Assembly (NCBI RefSeq): GCF_003286085.1
Contig: NW_020825563.1
Span: 39,671 to 103,670, forward strand
Length of the DNA: 64,000 nt
Origin: Drosophila persimilis
Lineage: Eukaryota > Arthropoda > Insecta > Diptera > Drosophilidae
Direction: 5' to 3'
Below are positions 10,831 to 22,639 of this stretch, piece by piece; position 1 is the stretch's first letter; each line of letters begins with the position of its first letter. The translations under genes were made by a program, and so were the position numbers. Below the pieces are notes generated by a model. The model searched no databases, had not been told where the DNA came from, and was given only the letters and a program-made list of their open reading frames with translations.

Positions 10831-11468
10831 TGGTCCGAGAAGGAGTGCTCTTCCAGGACCCTCCAGGATACAATGTTACGCTGTATCTCATGAGAGGCAA
10901 GCGTGAGGTCCAGGACCTCCTTGCGGTTTTTAATGATAAAGGTGGGATCACTACCCCGGTTTAATAAGACCATCTGTGTGGTCAGTAAGTAACTGAAAAG
11001 GTACTCACCCCTTTCGTTTGTGTCAGTGCTTCCCCACTGACAGTGATGTGCATTGGCATCACACCCCACAATTAGGCCGATGTCCTTGGCCGAGCAGTCT
11101 GCGATTAGAGCCCGGAGAGGCGCGTGTGGAGGGGGGTCTGGTTGTTCATGCCCCATGTATGCGGAGCAGATCCTCAGTGAGCGCTCCTGGCCTTCGAGGC
11201 TCACTGCGGTGTGGTCTTCATTGCTGAAATTTGGGAGCAAAAATAAGTGCAACTCTCTTTTTGCAAGAATGCAGGTACGAGTTTTACCTGTGGTTTCAGC
11301 TACATATAGCTTGTAATCAGAAGTACTCAGACCGGAGACCCTGTTTCCGAGGATCCAGGGCTCCTGAATGAGGACTATGTCGGCTCCACCCTTGGCCAGG
11401 TGGAGCAGTAGAGCAGCGCATGCTGCCTTACAATGGTGGAGGTTTATCTGCAGGAGCGTCAACGACAT
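10800..11468 (-). pseudogene. LOA-clade ORF2: APE-type endonuclease, N-terminal part
   Basis: ORF2 starts at the ATG at 11468, overlapping the end of ORF1 by about 41 bp. It encodes a 222-codon endonuclease of the exonuclease-endonuclease-phosphatase fold: LLQINLHHCKAA (Asn), VLIQEPW (Glu), GCDANAHHCQWGS (Asp, Asn) and SFSDHRYVE (Asp-His pair). It nicks the target DNA to prime reverse transcription. The frame ends at 10800 in SF-stop while the RT frame is already open, so a 1-nt shift near 10800 has split ORF2. Confidence 0.85.
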
Positions 11469-11925
11469 TCCTGAGGCTCGCCTCCACCATTGTTACTTCT
11501 GGATCGCTGTCAGGGGACTCCGGCTCCTCCCCGACAATGATATGGCTGAGACCTCTGGCTAGGTCGCTCTCGTCGAACGCGTAGTCGTCCAGGATGTCGT
11601 CCGACATCATGGACGCCGCATCCGACGCCGGGTTATCTTCCTCGCACGAGGCCCCCTCTTTCGGGATCTCCGGCAGCTCCGGGTCTGGCTCGACCTCCGC
11701 TTGCCTGCCCTTGCGATCGGACTTGTACGTGGATATGGTGACCTTCTTATAGCCATAATCCACTACACCGTCCGACTTTGCGAGGAGATCTATTGATTCC
11801 TCATTTAGGACGAGGATAATCTGGCGCCTCTGCCCTTGGATATCCTCCACCTTTGCCACCTTCCAATCGTCTGTAGGAAGGTGGGGGTTGCAGACCTGCA
11901 GTAACCTGAGGCCGCAGAGCGAGCG
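11428..11925 (-). pseudogene. LOA-clade ORF1, C-terminal part
   Basis: After a frameshift near 11920 the ORF1 frame continues as RLLQVCNPHLPTDDWKV... QIILVLNEESIDLLAKSDG, an RNA-binding-like region found in ORF1 of LOA-clade elements (the kind annotated as DUF4780). An acidic tail follows (PELPEIPKEG, DDILDDYAFDESD). It ends at 11428, inside ORF2. The usual CCHC knuckles of other LINE ORF1 proteins are not seen. Confidence 0.72.
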
Positions 11926-12683
11926 TCTTGGCAGGCGATGGCTTTCACCTTGCCTTGATGCCACCCTGCGTCCTCACACTTTGGCGGTGGTCCGCCGTTC
12001 TCCTCCAGTTCCAGTAGGAACCGGTCCTGGAGCTCGTTCTCCACCAGGTGCCACTTATCGCGAGGGACATGGCCGTCCTCGGCGCCCCTGTCCAGGACAC
12101 CGATCAGGGTCTTGCCCCTCGCCACCTCAGCGAACGACCGGTTCGTATGGTGGGTCTTCACGCGCTTGGCTTGCTGGGCTTGGCCTGGCTGATTTGCGGG
12201 GTCCTCCGCTGAGCGTTGCCGCTTGTTGGGGGCCTTGGCTGCGCCCTTTCCGGCTTTGGCTGGTTGGAACAGTGGAAGTATTGAGGAGGCCCACAGCCTC
12301 TGCTCCTTTCCTTCGGCTGACGCCTTGAAGTTCGGGTCTTCGTTGGACAGGATGAAAGCCGCTCGTCTCCTGTCCTGGTACGACGGCTTTCCTCCCCGTG
12401 GTGCAGAGACTTTGCCCGCCGGGGTTCCCATGGGTTCTTCGGTCCCGGTGCGCTTACCAGCCGCGATTACGCTCTGCTTGGCAGCCACCCCGGTATCCGC
12501 TTCGCCCTTGGAGCCACCCGACTTGGAAGGACCCGATTGGCTTTTCGGGCCCCCCCTCGTCTTCTTTGGACCCGGTTTCCCAGGCGCTGGTGCAGAGGGA
12601 TTGGCTTGTCCCTCCGGTACTTTAAGAGGAGTACCGAACTCCTTTGCGGTGTTTTTATTTGTTATATATGATTTGTTTGGCAT
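11917..12683 (-). pseudogene. LOA-clade ORF1, N-terminal part
   Basis: The likely start is ATG at 12683 (MPNKSYITNKN). The first 110 residues are Gly/Pro/Lys-rich and probably disordered. Then come a basic stretch (KRQRSAEDPANQ), and a folded segment SFAEVARGKTLIGVLDRG with HVPRDKWHLVENELQDRFL, where the RNA-binding domain begins. The frame is lost near 11920. The product would coat element RNA. Confidence 0.72.
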
Positions 12684-13038
12684 TTTTGTTCCCACGAGTA
12701 GGCGGGAAGGGGTTGGTCACCCGAGGCATAGCCCGCTTGCCCCGGGAAGCCTGATTTAAACTGGAGGTCGGCAGGTATCCAGAGTCCTAGCAGAGACATG
12801 ACCGTGCTAGGACCTGTTTCCAGCCGCCCTCACGGGGAGAGTAAAGTCGCACTTCCACCGGTGTGCACAGTTACGGCGGGTGACGGTTCGCTCGCAACCC
12901 TCTGTGTCCTAGGGGGGGTGTGAGACGCAGACCGCACCGGGTATTACTAAACGGAGCGGCTGCGCCTCAGTTCCGAGTTCACAGTTGTGCGAGCCGACCC
13001 GTCATCCGTTTGTCCCCCTGTAGCACCCGATGGCTGAC
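12684..13038 (-). other. LOA-clade LINE 5' UTR
   Basis: A GC-rich leader of 355 nt from the element 5' end (CCGTCAGCCATCGGGTGCTA on the minus strand) to the ORF1 start. LINEs carry an internal promoter here, but I could not identify Inr or DPE elements with confidence. The presence of a complete leader next to a target duplication suggests the copy is not 5'-truncated. Confidence 0.6.
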
Positions 13039-13052
13039 GGCACTGAGATTAG
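13039..13052. repeat. Target-site duplication, right copy (LOA-clade LINE)
   Basis: Second copy of GGCACTGAGATTAG (see 7868). LINE B sequence continues from here without a gap. Confidence 0.8.
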
Positions 13053-14119
13053 AAGACGAAGAAAATATACCCAAATGGAAAAGGACAACAATGGAAAAGG
13101 CTGAAGCCTTCAAAAAAACATCTAGAAGAGCGCCATAGGACACCGCAAACTCATAACGAGGCAGAAAATAATCCAATAATTGACGAACTGCAGAAGCAAA
13201 AGAGCTATACCAAAAAGAAGAATGGAAACACATCAAACCGGTCACCCTGCCCGAGCTGCAGACAATAATAAGAAAACTAAAAACAAAGAAAGCAACAGGC
13301 GAGGATAAAATTGACAATAAAACAATAAAAATATTACCCCTCAAGGCGAAGCTATACTTAGTAAATATTTATAATGCTGCACTAAGACTTGGACACTTCC
13401 CAATCGCCTGGAAGCACGCGGAGGTGATAATGATCCTCAAGCCGACCAAAAACCCAAAAGAAGTTAAATCATACAGACCCATATCCCTCCTAACTGGTTT
13501 CTCAAAAATTTTAGAGAAACTCATACTGACAAGACTCCTAGGTGAGGAAAAATTCAGCAAAAGCTTCCCCAAGCAGTTTGGTTTCCGGCGAGAGCACGGT
13601 GCGGAACAACAGCTCAGCCGAGTAACGCAATTTGTTCTCAAAACAAGAAGACAAGCAATGCTGCTCTGCTGTTTTCCTTGACATTGCGGAAGCATTTGAC
13701 AAAGTATGGCATGAAGGCCTACTATGCAAACTGACCAAGGTGTTACCACCAAAACTCTACCACATCATTGAAAGCTATCTAACTAAGCGCACATTTGTGG
13801 TAAAGTGCAATGACGGAGTGAAATCCAGTACAGGAAAAATAGCCGCAGGCGTGCCACAGGGTAGCGTCTTGGGCCCGGTACTGTACACTATATACGCATC
13901 GGACATGCCGACACCTGACATAACCCATAAGGACCACAAAGGCAAAATGCTGTTAGCAACGTACGCGGACGATACGGCAATCTGCAGCAGACTACCCGGC
14001 AGCAGCAGTCAGACGAAATAATAATTACATTAGACACCTTGAGAAATGGGCAGACAAATGGAAAATCACTCTAAATCCAACTAAGACGACTAAGGTCGGT
14101 GACAAAAACATATTGACAA
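13039..14119 (+). pseudogene. LINE B copy 2, right part (RT)
   Basis: Continues LINE B after the LOA insertion. It has SYRPISLLTGF intact (unlike copy 1), FRREHGAEQQL, DIAEAFDKVWHE, GVPQGSVLGP and TYADDTAI. The frame breaks near 13640 and 14010 are the same as in the other copies. It ends at the DINE border with TATTGACAAC. Confidence 0.82.
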
Positions 14120-15237
14120 CGAGGGGGAAAGTTGTGAGTTGCTACGGACACCGCAACTCTACAGTTATACCCGATACTAAGTCAGTATAACTCCCCTCCG
14201 GCAGACGCCGCTAATATTAAACGACACGACAAAGAGTGCGTGCGAGAGAGACAGAAAATCAGTCTGAGCGTGACGTCGGGCGCTGCGTAGCTACAGCAAA
14301 TTGATTTGTTCCTTTTGGCTATAAAAATGATCTGATCTGATCCAGATTCAGCAATCGGATAGATATGATCATTATCTATGATTCTGCGTTTTTAGTTTTC
14401 TCGTATCCTCAATATTGTGGATGCAACAGATTTTCGTCCTTTGTGTGGGCGGAAGGGGGTGGGGCGAAATTTTGAGATATACGTTTTATAGTGAGATCTA
14501 ACAGAAGTGCGGATGCCAAATTTGGTTACTCTAGCCTTAATAGTCTCTGAGATTTATGAATATCCCCAGATTTTCATCCTTTACGGGGGCGGAAGGGGGT
14601 GTGGCGAAATTTTGACACAAAATGGTCAAGGTCCGATATCACAGGAGTGTGGATACGAAATTTGGTTGCTCTAGCTCTTATGGGTTCTGAGATCCTTGAG
14701 ATCCTTATATTTTGCAATTGGCAAAACCGACCATGAAACCTGTGTGTTAGAGTGAGACAGAGCGAGAAAGAATGAAATTGTTTTCGTGATTCTGGCTATA
14801 ATAATTATACGATCTGGTTCAGATTTTGCACTCTGTAAGATATAGTCATCTTCTACGATTCTGCGTTTTTGGTTTTATCGTATCTTTAAAAATGTGGATG
14901 CAACAGATTTTCGTCCTTTGTGGGGGCGGAAGTGGGCGGGGCGAAGTTTTGAAATATTCTTGTAACAGTGACATATCACAGATGTCTGGATCCAAAACAT
15001 CGTTGCTCTAGCTCTTATAATCTTTGAGCACTAGGCCCTGAAGGGGACGGACAGACGGACAGACGGACGGACGGACAGACGGACAGACAGACATGGCTCA
15101 ATCGACTCGGCTATTGATGCTGATCAAGAATATATATACTTTATTGGGTCGGAAACGATTCCTTCTGGACGTTACGCACATCCACTTTTACCACAAATCT
15201 AATATACCCCAATACTCATTTTGAGTATCGGGTATAA
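14120..15237 (+). mobile_element. DINE-1-like element, copy 2
   Basis: Full-length copy (1118 bp), with the same ends, three modules, GGAC/AGAC microsatellite (15048-15092) and 3' palindrome as copy 1. It differs by scattered substitutions. Confidence 0.75.
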
Positions 15238-16911
15238 TAATTTAGCCAATACCACTACTGCTACTACAGGTGCCCAGTACAACAGCTCTCTCAAAATCGT
15301 TTATTGGAACGCCTGTGGTCTAAAAAACTAAATTTTGGAGTTAGAACTATTTATGCAGCGTAATAACGTGGACATAATGATGGTTATTGAAACCCGCATA
15401 ACCTCAAATGACCCTACTACCACAATAACAGACAATCTAACCATAAATGACTACATACTGTATACTGCCTAGCACCCTTCCTCCAGAAAGAAAGGTGGAG
15501 TAGCCATTTATGTCAAAATTGGTCTCAAGCACATTGCACTTGAACCAATTACAGAAAATTTCTTGCAGTGTGCTCCCATCGCATTAACCACTAGCAATAA
15601 TGAGGTCATTGCTCTAGCGCCAATATATTGCCCGCCAACTATCACCTGGACGGAGCAGCACTTCAAAAAGTTATTCAAGTACATGAGCGAACTCTGTTAT
15701 GGCTCCAAATTTATAGTTTGCGGGGACTGGAACGCTAAGCACCCATGGTGGGGCAATTTGCGATCCTGTAAAAGAGGCAGAGTTTTAATGAACACGATCC
15801 ATGCAAACACCTGTTTAAATGTGTTGGCCAATGGGGAGCCACACACTATCCATTTGATCAAAGAAAAAGGCCCTCCGCTATTGATTTGGCAGTATATGCT
15901 GGCATAAACTATGACTGAATTCACACATATTCAGCAGTTGATCTGCAATCTGACCAACTTCCTATCTTCATTAACCTGGGCATCAGTGGCTCAACGACAG
16001 TCCCGGTAACAAATCGCCGACTACTACCAAGCAAAGCAAATGTCAAAAAATTCCAAGATTTCCTATCGCAGCGTATCAATCTCAACATGGAAATAAACTC
16101 AGGAGAAGACATTGAGGATGCGATCGCCATTCTAAATCAAAACATCTACAATGCAGCGGCGTCTGCACATCGCTAATAAATCTGCGTTCTCACCCACGCA
16201 CAGGGCAACTGCCACTAGATAGGAAAACACAGAAACTATTAAGGCTCAAATGGCAGCATAAAAGGGAGCATATGCGCAGACCCACCTTGGAGACCCGAAG
16301 GTTATACAGCGCGGCAAATCATCGCCCTTCGTAAGGCTAAAAATAACCAGATCTATAACCTTTTTAAAAAAGTAGACGCTCAAGATCGTTACAGAATGCA
16401 AAAACTATAGCGCTTAACAAACACTTTAAAGAGGCAGCCAGAACCAAACTGGCCATTGAAAATTCCCAGCAGTAGTGGTAGTAGAGAAGGCTATAGGTGG
16501 ACAAAGAGTAGCGAGGAGAACGCTGAAGCTTTTGTGTCACATTTAGAAGAAAGATTCACACCAAAACTCATAAACTCCGACGAATTTAGAAATACGATAG
16601 TTATGGAGTGTAAGGAAATAGCGCAGCTCAAACGCTTAACAACTAAACCTGCCTGGCATCAGAGGCAACAGTTTGGGCGGAAATACGATGTAAATAGACT
16701 CCCGTTCAGGCCTATTTCCCCCAATGAAGTTATGATGGAAACCAAATCTCTACAAAACAAAAAGGCTCCTGGCATGGACCAAATAAACAACAGAGTCATT
16801 AAAGCGTTACCTCAAAAGGTAATTATTCATTTGACAAATATTTACAATTGCATCTTGAGACATGGCCATTTCCCCAAACAATGGAAATGTGCTGCTATTA
16901 CAATGAATAAA
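15238..16911 (+). pseudogene. LINE A fragment, copy 2
   Basis: Endonuclease to RT border of the jockey-clade LINE A. It carries the shared stop after GLKN (about 15330), the left-array stop in the sequence TGCCTAGCACC, the EN motif CGDWNAKHPWWGN and the shared stop after RMQKL (about 16408). A local frame change near 15830 turns the ATGGATHYPF stretch of other copies into a different reading. The RT-proximal 157 codons (16456-16929) are open and end in DINE sequence. Confidence 0.84.
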
Positions 16912-16943
16912 CGAGGGGGAACGTTGTGAGTTGCTGCGGACAC
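16912..16943 (+). repeat. 32-bp DINE 5' stub, second occurrence
   Basis: Same stub as at 7630, again between LINE A and LINE B. Confidence 0.8.
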
Positions 16944-18229
16944 GGCGAGACGAGTATATCTAATACTAAGGACAACTGAAGCAAAGAGACACTACAATAT
17001 GCTCACAAACAAGCTGAGAAAGGCGATCAAAAACTGTAAGGAGAACCAATTCAATAGGCAGCTAGAATCAATAAGCGCAGAGGAGGTACGAAGTATGACA
17101 AAGCTGTGGAAGATAACAAACAACATCAAAAAGCAGCCGATTCCAATTGGTCACTGAGATTAGAAGACGAAGAAAATATACCCAAATGGACAAGGACAAC
17201 AATGGAAAAGGCTGAAGCCTTCAAAAAACATCTAGAAGAGCGCCATAGGACACCGCAAACTCATAACGAGGCAGAAAATAATCCAATAATTGACGAACTG
17301 CAGAAGCAAAAGAGCTATACCAAAAAGAAGAATGGAAACACATCAAACCGGTCACCCTGCCCGAGCTGCAGACAATAATAAGAAAACTAAAAACAAAGAA
17401 AGCAACAGGCGAGGATAAAATTGACAATAAAACAATAAAAATATTACCCCTCAAGGCGAAGCTATACTTAGTAAATATTTATAATGCTGCACTAAGACTT
17501 GGACACTTCCCAATCACCTGGAAGCACGCGGAGGTGATAATGATCCTCAAGCCGATCAAAAACCCAAAAGAAGTTAAATCATACAGACCCATATCCCTCC
17601 TAACTGGTTTCTCAAAAATTTTAGAGAAACTCATACTGACAAGACTCCTAGGTGAGGAAAAATTCAGCAAAAGCTTCCCCAAGCAGTTTGGTTTCCGGCG
17701 AGAGCACGGTGCGGAACAACAGCTCAGCCGAGTAACGCAATTTGTTCTCAAAACAAGAAGACAAGCAATGCTGCTCTGCTGTTTTCCTTGACATTGCGGA
17801 AGCATTTGACAAAGTATGGCATGAAGGCCTACTATGCAAACTGACCAAGGTGCAACCACCAAAACTCTACCACATCATTGAAAGCTATCTAACTAAGCGC
17901 ACATTTGTGGTAAAGTGCAATGACGGAGTGAAATCCAGTACAGGAAAAATAGCCGCAGGCGTGCCACAGGGTAGCGTCTTGGGCCCGGTACTGTACACTA
18001 TATACGCATCGGACATGCCGACACCTGACATAACCCATAAGGACCACAAAGGCAAAATGCTGTTAGCAACGTACGCGGACGATACGGCAATCTGCAGCAG
18101 ACTACCCGGCAGCAGCAGTCAGACGAAATAATAATTACATTAGACACCTTGAGAAATGGGCAGACAAATGGAAAATCACTCTAAATCCAACTAAGACGAC
18201 TAAGGTCGGTGACAAAAACATATTGACAA
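16944..18229 (+). pseudogene. LINE B fragment, copy 3 (uninterrupted)
   Basis: The most continuous LINE B copy: KLRKAIKNCKENQFNRQ, then EAFKKHLEERHRTPQTHNEA without the extra A seen in copies 1 and 2, then YRPISLLTGF, DIAEAFDKVWHE, GVPQGSVLGP, TYADDTAI. It retains the shared breaks near 17750 and 18130. It shows the pre-insertion form of the LOA target (TCACTGAGATTAGAAG). Confidence 0.82.
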
Positions 18230-19435
18230 CGAGGGGGAAAGTTGTGAGTTGCTGCGGACACCGCAACTCTACAGTTATACCTGATACTAAGTCAGTATAA
18301 CTCCCCTCCGGCAGACGCCGCTAATATTAAACGACACGACAAAGAGTGCGTGCGAGAGAGACAGAAAATCAGTCTGAGCGTGACGTCGGGCGCTGCGTAG
18401 CTACAGCAAATTGATTTGTTCCTTTTGGCTATAAAAATGATCTGATCTGATCCAGATTCAGCAATCGGATAGATATGATCATTATCTATGATTCTGCGTT
18501 TTTAGTTTTCTCGTATCCTCAATATTGTGGATGCAACAGATTTTCGTCCTTTGTGTAGGCGGAAGGGGGTGGGGCGAAATTTTGAGATATACGTTTTATA
18601 GTGAGATCTAACAGAAGTGTGGATGCAACAGATTTTCGTCCTTTGTGTGGGCGGAAGGGGGTGGGGCGAAATTTTGAGATATACGTTTTATAGTGAGATC
18701 TAACAGAAGTGCGGATGCCAAATTTGGTTACTCTAGCCTTAATAGTCTCTGAGATTTATGAATATCCCCAGATTTTCATCCTTTACGGGGGCGGAAGGGG
18801 GTGTGGCGAAATTTTGACACAAAATAGTCAAGGTCCGATATCACAGGAGTGTGGATACCAAATTTGGTTGCTCTGGCTCTTATAGGTTCTGAGATCCTTG
18901 AACTCATATTTTGCAATTGGCAAAACCGACCATGAAACCTGTGTGTTCACTCTAGCAGAGCGAGAAAGAGTGAAATTGTTTTCGTGATTCTGGCTATAAT
19001 AATTATACGATCTGGTTCAGATTTTGCACTCTGTAAGATATAGTCATCTTCTACGATTCTGCGTTTTTGGTTTTATCGTATCTTTAAAAATGTGGATGCA
19101 ACAGATTTTCGTCCTTTGTGGGGGCGGAAGTGGGCGGGGCGAAGTTTTGAAATATTCTTGTAACAGTGACATATCACAGATGTCTGGATCCAAAACATCG
19201 TTGCTCTAGCTCTTATAATCTTTGAGCACTAGGCCCTGAAGGGGACGGACAGACGGACAGACGGACGGACGGACAGACGGACAGACAGACATGGCTCAAT
19301 CGACTCGGCTATTGATGCTGATCAAGAATATATATACTTTATTGGGTCGGAAACGATTCCTTCTGGACGTTACGCACATCCACTTTTACCACAAATCTAA
19401 TATACCCCAATACTCATTTTGAGTATCGGGTATAA
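18230..19435 (+). mobile_element. DINE-1-like element, copy 3, with internal duplication
   Basis: As copy 1 but 1206 bp long because the first internal module is partly doubled (see 18528). The stretch after CCTGTGTGTT reads CACTCTAGCAGAG instead of AGAGTGAGACAGAG, a variant shared with the copy at 61248. Confidence 0.75.
18528..18711 (+). repeat. 92-bp tandem duplication inside DINE copy 3
   Basis: The sequence starting TGGATGCAACAGATTTTCGT occurs at 18528 and again at 18620. The copies differ at one site (TGTAGG versus TGTGGG). Other DINE copies have one. The duplication is local and recent. Confidence 0.85.
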
Positions 19436-20793
19436 TAATTTAGCCAATACCACTACTGCTATTACAGGTGCCCAGTACAACAGCTCTCTCAAAATCGTTT
19501 ATTGGAACGCCTGTGGTCTAAAAAACTAAATTTTGGAGTTAGAACTATTTATGCAGCGTAATAACGTGGACATAATGATGGTTATTGAAACCCGCATAAC
19601 CTCAAATGACCCTACTACCACAATAACAGACAATCTAACCATAAATGACTACATACTGTATACTGCCTAGCACCCTTCCTCCAGAAAGAAAGGTGGAGTA
19701 GCCATTTATGTCAAAATTGGTCTCAACCACATTGCAACCAATTACAGAAATTTTCTTGCAGTGTTTCTTGCATCGCATTAACCACTAACAATAATGAGGT
19801 CATTGCTCTAGCGCCAATATATTGCCCGCCAACTATCACCTGGACGGAGCAGCACTTCAAAAAGTTATTCAAGTACATGAGCGAACTCTGTTATGGCTCC
19901 AAATTTATAGTTTGCGGGGACTGGAACGCTAAGCACCCATGGTGGGGCAATGTGCGATCCTGTAAAAGAGGCAGAGTTTTAATGAACACGATCCATGCAA
20001 ACACCTGTTTAAATGTGTTGGCCACTGGGGGAGCCACACACTACCCATTTGATCAAAGAAAAAGGCCCTCCGCTATTGATTTGGCAGTATATGCTGGCAT
20101 AAACTATGACAGAATTCACACATATTCAGCAGTTGATCTGCAATCTGACCAACTTCCTATCTTCATTAACCTGGGCATCAGTGGCTCAACGACAGTCCCG
20201 GTAACAAATCGCCGACTACTACCAAGCAAAGCAAATGTCAAAAAATTCCAAGATTTCCTATCGCAGCGTATCAATCTCAACATGGAAATAAACTCAGGAG
20301 AAGACATTGACATTCTAAATCAAAACATCTACAATGCAGCGGCGGCTGCACATCGCTAATAAATCTGCGTTCTCACCCACGCACAGGGCAACTGCCACTA
20401 GATAGGAAAACACAGAAACTATTAAGGCTCAAATGGCAGCATAAAAGGGAGCATATGCGCAGACCCACCTTGGAGACCTGAAGGTTATACAACGCGGCAA
20501 ATCATCGCCCTTCGTAAGGCTAAAAATAACCAGATCTATAACCTTTTTAAAAAAGTAGACGCTCAAGATCGTTACAGAATGCAAAAACTATAGCGCTTAA
20601 CAAACACTTTAAAGAGGCAGCCAGAACCAAACTGGCCATTGAAAATTCCCAGCAGTAGTGGTAGTAGAGAAGGCTATAGGTGGACAAAGAGTAGCGAGGA
20701 GAACGCTGAAGCTTTTGTGTCACATTTAGAAGAAAGATTCACACCAAAACTCATAAACTCCGACGAATTTAGAAATACGATAGTTATGGAGTG
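19436..20793 (+). pseudogene. LINE A copy 3, left part
   Basis: Endonuclease part of LINE A with a long open stretch (19877-20359) containing CGDWNAKHPWWGN, RPSAIDLAVYAGINYD and the RLLPSKANVKKFQDFL linker. The upstream sequence around 19730 (CTCAACCACATTGCAACC) is of the right-array type, while the stop at 19669 is of the left-array type, so this copy is intermediate. It has a short deletion (GGATGCGATC absent near 20309). It is cut at 20793 by the BEL element and resumes at 34825. Confidence 0.83.
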
Positions 20794-21151
20794 TGTTCAG
20801 GCCAGCAATAGACAGTTTCCGCGCACTGTGCCGGCTCCGCGCGCCTCGGTCCCGGCTCGCGCGCTCGGAGGGGCGCTCGGATCCACAATCCACGATCCAC
20901 ACGGCGCTCACCGCAGCACAAAGGCAGCATAAAGCATAGATCATAAGGCATAGAGAGTCAGTTACGTTTTCACCCCCGCTTCAACCTGTCGACATACCGC
21001 GCGAATACCCAATAGCTACATGAACAATATATATATATACACACAACTAAACCCATCGGCCTTTCCTTTCTGTGACGACTGCTAGGAGTTTATACTGGAA
21101 CATACACCTCGCCGTTGGATAATTGATCCTCGATCCGCTCCACTACAAACA
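20794..21151 (+). repeat. BEL 5' LTR
   Basis: Starts TGTTCAGGCC and ends ACTACAAACA. It matches 34467-34824 over all 358 bp with four substitutions (AATCCACG/AATGCACG, GTCGACAT/GTCCACAT, ATAGCTAC/ATAACTAC, CAACTAAA/CAACGAAA). Left flank is LINE A at GTTATGGAGTG. Confidence 0.93.
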
Positions 21152-21152
21152 A

Positions 21153-21170
21153 TGGTCCTTCGAGCCGGAT
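21153..21170 (+). other. BEL primer-binding site (tRNA-Tyr-like)
   Basis: TGGTCCTTCGAGCCGGAT one base after the LTR is the complement of a tRNA 3' end (ATCCGGCTCGAAGGACCA). The acceptor stem CCTTCGA/TCGAAGG agrees with what I recall of Drosophila tRNA-Tyr. Confidence 0.7.
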
Positions 21171-22250
21171 CTTCGCCTTCCCCATAAGGAGAAGCTCACC
21201 CCAGCCAGCATCGGCGGATCGCTCCAAGTGTAAGATAAGTACAACCCTTCGATTGTGCCCAACACCAGTGCAGTGATTTTGTGCGAGTTTCCCATCCCAG
21301 TCCGAGTTCCCGCGGCATATGTACATATATGCCTTTCTCGCTCTAGCTCCAAATTAAACCATACTTCGTTCTGCCAACGGTTGTGGCCTCCTATTTCTCC
21401 AAAGGTTTAATTTTATCCGAGCTAGCTCCTGCGTTCCTCCTCCGATCCAGTGCCCACATTAATATATAGCTGTCTGTAAATCATATTCCTACCGCTCCCA
21501 GCTACCAGCTGAGCTTTCGTTGCTGATAAATGCACATGCACACCAACATACATACATATGTACATATGTGTAAGCAACGCAATCCAAGCGGCTGGCAACA
21601 AACAAAAAGACATATTCTTGCAATTAATTTGTTGTTCATTCCGTGCATGCTCAACGGATTATAGTTCTTTCGTTTGTTTTAAAGAATATAGAATAACAAA
21701 TCACAAATCACAACCAATCTTTATTTAACTCATTATATTGCCAATAAAAATAAAACACGACTCCATACATATCATCTTACATATGCGCACGCATTTTCAA
21801 CTAACAACTCTTGCACATCTGTATATACATACATATATTGTATTGTATTGTATATAAAACGGTTACTCCGTTTTTTTTTTACCCGTTGTTTCAATCTCGT
21901 CAAAAGGGGGGGTCGTTAATCCAAGCCACGGTACCTAGCACTTACACCCATACACACACACACATACAAGCAACAGCAGCGACGCATTCTTTTCGTTTTT
22001 CCTTTCGCTTTCGCTTCTCCACCGTTTGCTTGCGTTGTTGTTGGTGGGAGAATATTTTTCGGTGCCGCGCTTGACCGTAACGGAACGCCAAGTGACGCGC
22101 TACCCTGCTTTTTAAGGGTATATTGTTTTGAACATTCGGCTTGCAACCGACTCTATATAGGGGGACCTTGTGCATCAATATCATTGCTCATCCATTAGTC
22201 GCTCTTGGTTGGACATTTTTTTTGTATTTGATCGTAGTATTTTATATTTA
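21171..22250 (+). other. BEL 5' leader, upstream of the nested gypsy element
   Basis: About 1.08 kb without a convincing ORF. It contains short CA/TA-rich runs (21930-21965), a T10 run at 21870, a G7 run near 21905 and a TCTATATAGGGG motif near 22151. The leader resumes after the gypsy element (27845-28008) and leads to the gag ATG at 28009. Pao/BEL elements often have long leaders. I see no other feature in it. Confidence 0.65.
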
Positions 22251-22507
22251 TGTAGGGTTGGCAGCCCTTTAATGAGTATCGATCTATCGCTAGGGATAGT
22301 CAAGGGTAGAGGAAGATATATCGATAGGAAGTAAGAGTTCGACTGCGGGAGCGAGTAGACGTGCAGAGAAGAACGTGTTAAGAAAAAGAAACTTATTGTA
22401 ACCATTTATTAAAATAAATATAATACAACGACGTGTGGCGTTTATTTGATGGAGTTTCTGGAGCGGATTCTTACTCACTTGTAGGGAGCCCACCAAGGAT
22501 CCCTACA
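22251..22507 (+). repeat. gypsy-like 5' LTR
   Basis: TGTAGGG... CCCTACA, perfect 7-bp inverted ends. Contains AATAAA at 22413-22418 as a likely polyadenylation signal. It differs from the 3' LTR at three positions (ATATCG/ATAACG, GCGTTTAT/GCGTATAT, GGATCCC/GGATTCC). Confidence 0.93.
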
Positions 22508-22510
22508 ATT

Positions 22511-22528
22511 TGGGGGCTCGTCCGGGAT
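22511..22528 (+). other. gypsy-like primer-binding site (tRNA-Pro)
   Basis: TGGGGGCTCGTCCGGGAT starts three bases after the LTR. It is the complement of the tRNA-Pro 3' end, the same primer used by several vertebrate gammaretroviruses. Confidence 0.88.
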
Positions 22529-22639
22529 AGAACCACAAGTGAATGTGTATTCGTGTACAAGTTGCCAATACCATCAAGTTTTGCGCAACATTGTGAAATT
22601 ACGACGAACGAAGCAACGAGAAGCGGCTGTGAGAAACGA

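Larger units (their letters stand above)
7882..13038 (-). mobile_element. LOA/Bilbo-clade non-LTR retrotransposon, near full length
   Basis: A 5.16-kb LINE inserted in LINE B copy 2 with a 14-bp target duplication. Reading the minus strand: 5' UTR, ORF1, ORF2 (endonuclease, RT, RNase H, Cys/His finger), a short 3' UTR and a TAACC-repeat tail. EN plus RT plus RNase H with this ORF1 type points to the LOA clade (Bilbo, Baggins, Trim, Loa); R1 lacks RNase H and the I clade has a different ORF1. One frameshift in ORF1 (about 11920) and one in ORF2 (about 10800) inactivate it. Base composition is much richer in GC than the surrounding array. Confidence 0.87.
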
